44,893 bases of DNA from Bacteroidota bacterium (GTDB taxonomy: Bacteria > Bacteroidota > Bacteroidia > Chitinophagales > Chitinophagaceae), in contig JABDBX010000009.1 in NCBI GenBank assembly GCA_013288445.1, forward strand, positions 1 to 44,893. The letters are read 5' to 3'. A program made the translations under genes and the position numbers. The notes under the pieces are model-generated. The model was not told the origin of the DNA, made no database searches, and saw only the letters and a program-made list of their open reading frames with translations. Position 1 is the stretch's first letter. Each line of letters starts with the position of its first letter. Shown here piece after piece: positions 27,622-35,111 of the stretch.

Positions 27622-28224
27622 TTACTGCATCGTCATCTTCATGCTTATGGTATCATTGATCCAGTTGGTAGTGGTGCTGAGATGCCTTGTAGCAAACGTA
27701 GCAATGATGCTATCACCATCAGGGGAAATAGTACCGGTGCCATACAATATTTTATAATTATTGTACACCATATGGTAAGTAGAGAACGTATCTAAAGTGA
27801 AGCTAAAACTATTGGCGCTGTCAAGAGAGCAGAGTACATTGTTGTAGTAGGGGTTATCAGCAAAATTATCGATGAAGAAAGTAGTGGGCGTAGCAGAACT
27901 TTTCAGGAAGATCTGATAGTATGTAGTATCCTTTACAAAACCCAGGGAATCGCTGCCAACAATGACCTGCCTCATATTCCAGGTACCCAGGTATTTATCA
28001 ACGGATACGGTAGCGCAATTACTTCCTTCGTAACCGGTAGGGCAAAAGCAATGTGCCAGGCGTGTGAGCGTGTCTATGTGGCAATAACCCATATTCTCAC
28101 AAATAACCCCATCGCACGTGTTCAGATTCGCATCCTGCTTATTGCAGGATATGTACGCAACAGTTAAAAAAGAAAATACAGAGACTATGGCCGCAATAAT
28201 TTTACCGCTTTTCTTACTTCTCAT
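27622..28224 (-). CDS. Putative lipoprotein with EGF-like Cys motif
   Basis: Signal peptide ending YISCNK; CDGVICENMGYCHIDTLTRLAHCFCPTGYEGSNC. Confidence 0.75.
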   Translation of the reverse strand: MRSKKSGKIIAAIVSVFSFLTVAYISCNKQDANLNTCDGVICENMGYCHIDTLTRLAHCFCPTGYEGSNCATVSVDKYLGTWNMRQVIVGSDSLGFVKDTTYYQIFLKSSATPTTFFIDNFADNPYYNNVLCSLDSANSFSFTLDTFSTYHMVYNNYKILYGTGTISPDGDSIIATFATRHLSTTTNWINDTISMKMTMQ

Positions 28225-28374
28225 GGCATAAATTTAATAAAAGTTTTCAATTTTATAACGTTCGGCCCATTTATTCCTAAATCAATTTTTTATTTCCAGT
28301 TATATTATTATCCTGCGGTTAAAGCTATTTCTTTATATTCTCTTGATTTGCAGACGCCGGGATTGCAAAAAAAA

Positions 28375-29802
28375 TTAAACCTGCTTCAATTCTGCAATTA
28401 GTGATTGCAACACTTTTTTGGCATCTCCGAACAGCATAGAGGTTTTTGGCTTGAAGAACAGGTCGTTTTCTATCCCTGCATAGCCCGGCTTCATACTGCG
28501 CTTATTTACGATAACGTGATCTGCTTTCTCTACTTCTAATATCGGCATACCATATATAGGGCTAGAAGGGTCATCTTTTGCAGCGGGGTTTACCACGTCG
28601 TTGGCGCCAAGTATCAGCACCACGCTGGTTGTACCCATCTGGTCGTTAGCGTCTTCCATTTCCAGCAGCTTTTCGTAGGGTACGTCTGCTTCAGCCAGCA
28701 ACACATTCATATGGCCCGGCATACGGCCCGCCACCGGATGAATACCGTAAGAAACTTCCACACCCTTTTCTTCAAGCACTTTTTCCAGCTCATGGCAGGT
28801 ATGCTGGGCCTGCGCTACAGCAAGACCATACCCCGGTATGATGAGCACTTTTTGTGCATAAGCCATTAGCACCGCAGAGTCGCTGAGTGATATTTCTTTG
28901 TAATTGCCTTGCTCCTTAGTTGCGCCACCGGCTGTTGCCTTTGCACCACCAAAAGAACCAATAAGCACATTTTTGAGCGAGCGATTCATGGCCTTGCACA
29001 TGAGTATGGTAAGGATAGTACCTGCGGAGCCTACCAGGATGCCACCGGTGAGCATCACAGGGTTATTGTAAAGGAAGCCACCAAATGCAGCAGCACAGCC
29101 GGTAAATGAGTTGAGCAGTGATATTACCACCGGCATATCTGCACCGCCTATAGGCATTACGAACAGTATGCCGTAAAGGGCTGCAAGTATAGCAATGCCA
29201 TAAAACATGAAGGGCGAAACCGTAAAGCCCCCGATGACCATTACCGACAATACAATAATACCGGCGAAAATGATGAAGTTGATCATTTGGCCGCCGGGTA
29301 TGGTTTTGTCTTTCACCCTTCCATTCAGTTTACCCCAGGCTATTACGCTACCGGCAAAAGAAACAGTGCCGATTATCATTCCCAGTACAATAATGAGGAA
29401 CTTGCCGGTAGGCGGCATACTATCGTTGCGATACTCAATAAGTGAAATAAGCATGGCGCAGGCACCGCCCATACCGTTGAAAAGGCTTACCATTTCGGGC
29501 ATAGCGGTCATCTGCACTTTTTTGGCAGCAAGCGTACCCACAATGGTGCCTATTATCAGCGCCCCGAATATCCAGCCATAGTTGTGCAATCCTACTGGCT
29601 GGCCCTCGCCGCCTTTGTACTGATACAGAAAAATGGTGGCAAAAATGGAAACGATCATACCTGCCGCAGCAATAAGATTGCCCTTGCGCGCACTCTCCGG
29701 ATGCGACAGCATCTTGAGACCCAGGATAAAAGTTACCGAACCAAACAGGTAAGCAAGTAGTAGTAGCGGATTAGTGCTCAGTAATTCTTGAAATTGCTCC
29801 AT
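28375..29802 (-). CDS. pntB: NAD(P) transhydrogenase subunit beta
   Basis: Multi-TM; VIIPGYGLAVAQAQH, YGIHPVAGRMPGHMNVLLAEA, LILGANDVVNPAA. Confidence 0.97.
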   Translation of the reverse strand: MEQFQELLSTNPLLLLAYLFGSVTFILGLKMLSHPESARKGNLIAAAGMIVSIFATIFLYQYKGGEGQPVGLHNYGWIFGALIIGTIVGTLAAKKVQMTAMPEMVSLFNGMGGACAMLISLIEYRNDSMPPTGKFLIIVLGMIIGTVSFAGSVIAWGKLNGRVKDKTIPGGQMINFIIFAGIIVLSVMVIGGFTVSPFMFYGIAILAALYGILFVMPIGGADMPVVISLLNSFTGCAAAFGGFLYNNPVMLTGGILVGSAGTILTILMCKAMNRSLKNVLIGSFGGAKATAGGATKEQGNYKEISLSDSAVLMAYAQKVLIIPGYGLAVAQAQHTCHELEKVLEEKGVEVSYGIHPVAGRMPGHMNVLLAEADVPYEKLLEMEDANDQMGTTSVVLILGANDVVNPAAKDDPSSPIYGMPILEVEKADHVIVNKRSMKPGYAGIENDLFFKPKTSMLFGDAKKVLQSLIAELKQV

Positions 29803-29809
29803 AATTAAT

Positions 29810-29942
29810 TAAATTCCAAATTTTTAAATTCCAAATCCCAAGTGGGATAAATTCCAAATATCATTTATCAAATTCCAAAGGGAGGAAATCCCAATATTGA
29901 AATTCCAAATCCCAATTCACAAATTCCCAATGGGTTAATTCC
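29810..29942. repeat. AAATTCCAAA array (left arm of inverted pair)
   Basis: Multiple AAATTCCAAA or close variants at irregular spacing. Confidence 0.8.
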
Positions 29943-29980
29943 ACATCCGAATTTATATATTCAGCTTCAACCTTATTAAA

Positions 29981-30373
29981 TTAAGCATTGGCACTTGCCG
30001 TTAGCTTATTGATAATTGCAGAAAATATTTTCCGCAATTCCGTTACTTCTTGTTTTAAATAATTTAATTGTTCTGCTTCTTCAACTATCAATAGTTCCAA
30101 CCGGAATATTGTTTCTTTCGCCTCTTTTCTTGATATTCTTATTCTATACAATAAATCCTGTTTGCCTAAATGCTCGTTTGCTTCAATATAATTTGCTCCT
30201 ATGGAAGACGAAGAGCGAATGACCTGCTGAATATACACCCTGTTTATCACATCCTGTTTTAAATTCCTGCAAAAATCCCTTACATCCTTAGCAAATTTCA
30301 AACACCTCAATTCCAGTTCATTCATACCATCATCATTTTTGGATTTTGGAATTTCAACTTTGAAATTTATCAC
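29981..30373 (-). CDS. Four-helix bundle protein (S23 / 23S rRNA intervening-sequence protein family)
   Basis: LKFAKDVRDFCRNLKQD, QVIRSSSSIGANYIEANEHLGKQDLLYRIRISRKEAKET; start may be the internal MNELELRC. Confidence 0.9.
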   Translation of the reverse strand: MINFKVEIPKSKNDDGMNELELRCLKFAKDVRDFCRNLKQDVINRVYIQQVIRSSSSIGANYIEANEHLGKQDLLYRIRISRKEAKETIFRLELLIVEEAEQLNYLKQEVTELRKIFSAIINKLTASANA

Positions 30374-30445
30374 TTTTGGAATCTAAATTTTGGAATTTAA
30401 CCCTCTGGGCCTTGGAATTTGGAATTTACGCTTTGGAATTTGACA
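30341..30445. repeat. TTTGGAATTT array (right arm, inverted relative to left arm)
   Basis: TTTTGGAATTT, CTTTGAAATTT, CTTGGAATTTGGAATTTACG, CTTTGGAATTTG. Confidence 0.8.
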
Positions 30446-30446
30446 C

Positions 30447-30764
30447 CTAAGCCTTCTTTTTCTTTTTACCAAACATTTCCAGCATACGGTCGGTAACTAC
30501 AAAGCCGCCCACTACATTCAGGGTGCCTAATATTACCGCAAGAAAGCCAAGGATAAGGGATACATAATCTCCCTCATGCGCCTCGCCCATCACTATGATG
30601 GCGCCAATAATAACAACTCCATGAATGGCATTGGCGCCGCTCATAAGGGGTGTATGCAATACTGCTGGCACCCGGGATATTACTTCTATACCAAGAAAGA
30701 TAGAAAGTATTACTATGGTTATTAAATGATAGTTGCCATTAAAAAAACTGGTCATCTGGTCCAT
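30447..30764 (-). CDS. NAD(P) transhydrogenase subunit alpha, TM part
   Basis: Multi-TM ISRVPAVLHTPLMSGANAIHGVVIIGAI. Confidence 0.95.
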   Translation of the reverse strand: MDQMTSFFNGNYHLITIVILSIFLGIEVISRVPAVLHTPLMSGANAIHGVVIIGAIIVMGEAHEGDYVSLILGFLAVILGTLNVVGGFVVTDRMLEMFGKKKKKA

Positions 30765-30798
30765 CTATGGAAAAGTTTATGTTTTTGGAATTGTTTGT

Positions 30799-31926
30799 TT
30801 AGCTGTTTACAGGTATTAGTGCGTTTACACGCTCATTCACCACCTTGCCATCGTGGGTTATGCAGGTGCCTTTTACAATATCGTCCTCAAAATTCAGTTT
30901 CAGGCCGCCCTCTTTATCAATGATGAGTTTGGCAAAATTGAGTACGTTCTTGCTATATACCTTGCTGGCATCGGCTGGCGCTGTGGCAGCCAGGGCAGAA
31001 TTACCTATAATTGCAACGCCATGGTGCATAATGGTTTTATCGTTTTCGGTAAGATCTGTATTGCCGCCCGTGACGGAGGCAAGATCAATTATTACCGAGC
31101 CTGGACGCATATCTTCTATCATGGCCTTTGTAATGAGTATAGGCGCTTTCCGGCCTGGTATCTGTGCGGTAGTAATTATTATATCCGACTTGCGGGCATG
31201 TTCATGTATCTTTTCCCGCTGCCTGCGCTGGAAGTCCTCATTTTGCTCCACGGCATAGCCGCCAGCTTTCGATGCGTCGGCGGCGCCTTCCACTTCCACA
31301 AACTTTGCACCGAGGCTCATTACTTCTTCCTTTACTGCCGGGCGGGTATCAAAAACCTCTACCACTGCCCCCAGCCTTTTGGCCGTGGCTATAGCCTGCA
31401 GGCCAGCCACACCTGCGCCTAATATCAGCACCTTTGCGGGGGGTATGCTGCCCGCAGCGGTCATAAACATGGGGAAGTACCTGCAATACTGCATAGCAGC
31501 GAGTAAAACGGCTTTATAACCCGCTATATTGGCCTGTGAACTTAGCACATCCATTGACTGCGCCCTGGTAGTGCGGGGTATAGTGTCCATGCTGAACACG
31601 GAATAACCTTTATCTGCCCACTGCTGCATAAGACCGGGGTTAAACAGCGGCTGGAATATGCCCATCAATACTGCTCCGGGCTTCAAAGCCCCGCCAATGT
31701 TTGTCGCCTGCATAGCAAGCACCACATCTGCCGATGAGCGTATTTGCGATGCATCAGTTATCTCGGCGCCTGCATCTTTATAAGATTGGTCGGTATAAAA
31801 AGCGGTAACGCCTGCACCATGTTCCACCAATACTTTTACATTCATTTTTACAAACGCCGCCACAACCTCCGGTACCAATGATACACGGGTTTCCGGGGCA
31901 TGCTCTTTCAATACACCTATGACCAT
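30799..31926 (-). CDS. pntA: NAD(P) transhydrogenase subunit alpha, NAD-binding part
   Basis: MVIGVLKEHAPETRVSLVPE, VLILGAGVAGLQAIATAKRLGAVVEVFDTRP. Confidence 0.96.
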   Translation of the reverse strand: MVIGVLKEHAPETRVSLVPEVVAAFVKMNVKVLVEHGAGVTAFYTDQSYKDAGAEITDASQIRSSADVVLAMQATNIGGALKPGAVLMGIFQPLFNPGLMQQWADKGYSVFSMDTIPRTTRAQSMDVLSSQANIAGYKAVLLAAMQYCRYFPMFMTAAGSIPPAKVLILGAGVAGLQAIATAKRLGAVVEVFDTRPAVKEEVMSLGAKFVEVEGAADASKAGGYAVEQNEDFQRRQREKIHEHARKSDIIITTAQIPGRKAPILITKAMIEDMRPGSVIIDLASVTGGNTDLTENDKTIMHHGVAIIGNSALAATAPADASKVYSKNVLNFAKLIIDKEGGLKLNFEDDIVKGTCITHDGKVVNERVNALIPVNS

Positions 31927-32078
31927 AAAATATACAAGTATCGTTTAAAGAATGTGTAAATTATAGCATTATTTGAAAAAAACAACTCATTTGGCTATAT
32001 AATTTTCAATAAGCCCAGGTAAACCCGGCAATTACCAAATCTACTTATTCAGTACCTTGCATCCTGTACCTGGGTATT

Positions 32079-32360
32079 ATGGGATCGTATAGTATAGGAG
32101 AAGCGCTGAATCTGCTGCTTGAAAAATCGCACTGGAAACCGAAAGTGATAGAGCTGCGGATAAAAGACGAGTGGGAAACAATTGTAGGGAAGACAATCTC
32201 AAAATACACCAGGTCCACGCTGCTCAATGGAAAAAAGCTGACCATCTATACCGATGTAGCCGCGCTGAAACAGGAGCTATTGCTGGGCAAGGACCAATTG
32301 GTTGTCCGCATCAATGAGTATTTCCAGGACAGGGTTGTGGACGAGATCATTATTAAATGA
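32079..32360 (+). CDS. DUF721-family protein
   Basis: W..IVGKTISKYTRSTLLNGKKLTIYTDVAALKQELLLGKDQLVVRINE. Confidence 0.85.
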   Translation: MGSYSIGEALNLLLEKSHWKPKVIELRIKDEWETIVGKTISKYTRSTLLNGKKLTIYTDVAALKQELLLGKDQLVVRINEYFQDRVVDEIIIK

Positions 32361-32436
32361 GGGTTAAAGTATAAATACCGTCCGATTTTATTAACAATTT
32401 TTTACGCCGCTTATGCAATAACTTCATACATTCCAG

Positions 32437-32793
32437 GTGAGAACTATAGCTACCATGTTGTGTTTGTACCTGTTCGGCTTATTCATACAGCCAGCAGTTT
32501 TCCCTATCCTTACAAAAAGCGGGAAAACAATGTCTTGCTGCAACACGAAGGGGAAAAAGCCGCATAAGGGATGCAAGGATTGCGGTGGTGGGGATTGCAA
32601 CGGTAATCAATGTAATCCTTTCTTTAGCCAATGCCCGGTTTGTGCGGCAAATGCTGTGCCGGTAAAAGAACATATGCTACCAGAACGCAAGCCAGAATTC
32701 TTTATCGCAATGAAATTCTTTTCTAAAGACGCCGATCTTATCAGCCAATACCCGGCTGATATACTACATCCGCCGCAAGCGTCAGTTGCATAA
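32437..32793 (+). CDS. Small Cys-rich exported protein
   Basis: N-terminal hydrophobic segment; MSCCNTKGKKPHKGCKDCGGGDCNGNQCNPFFSQCPVCAA. Confidence 0.65.
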   Translation: MRTIATMLCLYLFGLFIQPAVFPILTKSGKTMSCCNTKGKKPHKGCKDCGGGDCNGNQCNPFFSQCPVCAANAVPVKEHMLPERKPEFFIAMKFFSKDADLISQYPADILHPPQASVA

Positions 32794-32805
32794 TACCGAT
32801 GACAA

Positions 32806-32821
32806 CTGAACGACCGTTCAG
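32806..32821. promoter_or_regulatory. Palindrome CTGAACG-AC-CGTTCAG, possible TetR-type operator
   Basis: 7+2+7 palindrome, 27 nt upstream of the 32849 start codon. Confidence 0.4.
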
Positions 32822-32848
32822 CATTAATAAACTTTCAAAAAAAATAAA

Positions 32849-33085
32849 ATGAAAAAGATAATTTTTGCGGGTATATCCGCAGTGGTATTTTCGTGCGCTA
32901 TGGGCGCGGCAAGCGCTTATGAATATAGTAGTACGGCAAAAAGCACAGCACAGGCAACAGCTTGCTCCTGCACTGACTGCACCTGCCAGGATTGCGGTTG
33001 CACAGACTGCACAGATTGTAACTGTGATGAAGGTTGCTGCGATAGCGGCAATTCCAAGTGCAGTTCGGGTTGCTGTGCGAAGTAA
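32849..33085 (+). CDS. Exported very Cys-rich (metallothionein-like) small protein
   Basis: Signal peptide then CSCTDCTCQDCGCTDCTDCNCDEGCCDSGNSKCSSGCC. Confidence 0.65.
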   Translation: MKKIIFAGISAVVFSCAMGAASAYEYSSTAKSTAQATACSCTDCTCQDCGCTDCTDCNCDEGCCDSGNSKCSSGCCAK

Positions 33086-33098
33086 ATGAGTGTGTACT

Positions 33099-33296
33099 TA
33101 TACTTCAAATGGGGTGTTTTCGTGCATTTGGGGTTGTGTTTCTGCCATACGCAAGTTCGATGGGCGATGCCCATCGCTATTAGATGCCGCCCTTTCAGGG
33201 CTTGACCATATGGCGATACCGCGCATCTAAGGTTAGGTACACTTATGAACGAAACCCCTTTTAACAAATGCACAAAACTATGCCGTGCAAAGTATA
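33099..33296. mobile_element. M1 MITE-like element, uninterrupted copy (inverted relative to 26824-27202)
   Basis: TATACTT ends; CGATGGGCGATGCCCATCG hairpin; intact GCCCTTTCAGGGC palindrome. Confidence 0.78.
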
Positions 33297-33300
33297 GATC

Positions 33301-33332
33301 AAGCCCTTCCGGTAATTCCGGGAGGGCTTTTT
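33301..33332. terminator. Intrinsic terminator hairpin
   Basis: AAGCCCTTCCGGTAATTCCGGGAGGGCTTTTT. Confidence 0.7.
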
Positions 33333-33540
33333 ATAAATCCCGCCACGCCCCATCTTCTTCGGTTGCTAACCAATCTTTCACTAAAACGTTTTCTGATGCA
33401 AAGTGAGTAACAGGTTTGTCCATATCCAAAACTGTTTCTTCGATAGTAAAAGCAATAACCTCTACCTTCTTGCCCACAAAATTCTGCGAATCGCTAATAG
33501 ATATGCTGTTCTTATCCGGAGTGATTATTGTGCGAACCAT
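33331..33540 (-). CDS. Small antitoxin-like protein
   Basis: GKKVEVIAFTIEET... KDWLATEEDGAWRDL resembles small Bacteroidota antitoxin-like proteins; no toxin neighbour. Confidence 0.55.
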   Translation of the reverse strand: MVRTIITPDKNSISISDSQNFVGKKVEVIAFTIEETVLDMDKPVTHFASENVLVKDWLATEEDGAWRDL

Positions 33541-33673
33541 GATATTAGCAAATTTACGGCTTTTTCGGTGAAATCACTCTTTCATATTTCCTCCTTTTTT
33601 CAACTGTTTAGGTAATATTTTCTGACAGATAGAAATTATTTCGGCTAAATTTGTACCAATAAAAATCTGGTAT

Positions 33674-33928
33674 ATGGGAGCAGTAAAAGCGTTGGATAAA
33701 GAGATAAACCATTATTTGGATCATCTAAATACACACCAAAAGGAAGTGGTATTGAGTGTTGTTAATACATTTGCTCAGGAAGAAACTGATTGGTGGGATA
33801 CAGTAGAGGCGTCGGCGAAAGAATCGATAGAAAGAGGACTTATGCAAGCCGATGCAGGAGAAGTGCGGCCACATGAAGAGGTAATGAAAAAATATAAAAA
33901 ATGGCTGTCAAATGAACATACCAACTAA
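33674..33928 (+). CDS. Small antitoxin-like helical protein
   Basis: AKESIERGLMQADAGEVRPHEEVMKKYKKWL resembles C-termini of ParE-associated antitoxins. Confidence 0.65.
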   Translation: MGAVKALDKEINHYLDHLNTHQKEVVLSVVNTFAQEETDWWDTVEASAKESIERGLMQADAGEVRPHEEVMKKYKKWLSNEHTN

Positions 33929-34623
33929 AATATCCTCATCAGCTCTTCGAGGTGCGTTATCTCATAAGTAGGCTTGCGGTTATGCTTTACACCAAACGGG
34001 TTGTAATAGACGGTATCCCAGCCTGCATTTATCGCGCCTAAGATATCCACGTCTATTGCGTCTCCTATCATTATACTCTCTTCTGCTACAGCATTGGCTG
34101 CCTTCAGCGCATAGGCAAATATATCGGGATGGGGCTTCATGCTGTTGCTTCTTTCCGAGGTGATGAGCATGTTGAAATAGCGGGCGATGCCTGAATACTG
34201 TAGTTTGAGCCGCTGCGTAGTCTCGAAGCCGTTAGTGATGAGGTGTATGTCGTAGCGGCCTTTGCAATGCTCCAGTATTTCTTTGGCGTGGGGAACAAGC
34301 AACGTTTGTGTAGGCAGTATTTCTAAGTAGGCAATACTGAGCTCATGGGCCAGGGAAGTATCGGCTACCTTAAAATCAAGGAGCATAAGCCACATACGCT
34401 TCCAGCGCAGTTCATCGCGCTTTATAAAACCCTTCCGGTAGCGCTCCCAAAGCCGGTCGTTATGGTAAGTATATGCCTTGAATAGTGCATCGAAATCAAG
34501 TATGCCACGGTCTTTCAGGTTGTATTCGTCATACAATGTCTTTAACGATGCGGCAGAGTTCTTATCGAAGTCCCAAAGGGTATGATCGAGGTCGAAGAAA
34601 AGATGTTTGTATGATTTAGGCAT
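33925..34623 (-). CDS. HAD-family hydrolase (YjjG-like noncanonical pyrimidine nucleotidase)
   Basis: HLFFDLDHTLWDFDKNS, LITNGFETTQRLKLQYSGIARYFN, MIGDAIDVDILGAINAG. Confidence 0.92.
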   Translation of the reverse strand: MPKSYKHLFFDLDHTLWDFDKNSAASLKTLYDEYNLKDRGILDFDALFKAYTYHNDRLWERYRKGFIKRDELRWKRMWLMLLDFKVADTSLAHELSIAYLEILPTQTLLVPHAKEILEHCKGRYDIHLITNGFETTQRLKLQYSGIARYFNMLITSERSNSMKPHPDIFAYALKAANAVAEESIMIGDAIDVDILGAINAGWDTVYYNPFGVKHNRKPTYEITHLEELMRIF

Positions 34624-34805
34624 GTAGCAGTATGTAACCGGTAAAGGCGTTTTTCGGATTACTGCAAATATAAAGCTATGGATTGCATAGTTGTGCCACA
34701 CTTTTGAAGTGTGGCACAACTGGATGGTTAAGTTTTGATTTTTAACACTGACATTATATTATTTCCCCTATATTTGTGGCTTAATCCTTACAAAAAACTG
34801 GAACA

Positions 34806-34994
34806 ATGAAAAAACTCACGTTATTATTGGTAGCTGCCGTTATGTTATCTGGCGGCGCTTTTGCACAGGAAAAAGCTTGTTGCAAAAAAGGCGCACATTG
34901 CACAAAAGCTTGCTGCAAAGACAAGAAAGGCAGCAAAGAATGTGCAAAAGACAGCAAGTCGGCCAAGACAGAAACTCCAAAGAAAACTTCGTAA
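34806..34994 (+). CDS. Small exported Cys/Lys-rich protein
   Basis: Signal peptide ending GAFAQE then KACCKKGAHCTKACCKDKKGSKECAKD. Confidence 0.65.
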   Translation: MKKLTLLLVAAVMLSGGAFAQEKACCKKGAHCTKACCKDKKGSKECAKDSKSAKTETPKKTS

Positions 34995-35019
34995 CCAGTT
35001 AATTTCTTTGCACAGAATG

Positions 35020-35045
35020 AGCCGGCCATTTGGTCGGCTTTTTTG
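35020..35045 (+). terminator. Intrinsic terminator
   Basis: AGCCGGCCATTTGGTCGGCTTTTTTG. Confidence 0.7.
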
Positions 35046-35111
35046 TGACGGAAAATAAAAAAGAAATACCTTGTGTTAAGTGGATTATATAAATTTCTAT
35101 AGTTTTCAATC

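Noticed and set aside
29981-30373. S23 gene as evidence of a nearby 23S rRNA or of a diversity-generating retroelement (Avd)
   Set aside because: No rRNA sequence, reverse transcriptase or template repeat is present; the gene sits in the pnt operon.
30845-31422. Long antisense ORFs over pntA, and similar antisense ORFs over dxs, wzc, TonB receptor and the kinase
   Set aside because: They mirror strong coding sequence on the opposite strand and have no family features.
32865-33089. Alternative-frame 74-aa ORF overlapping the Cys-rich gene
   Set aside because: The 32849 frame has a clear signal peptide and patterned cysteines; the alternative frame has neither.
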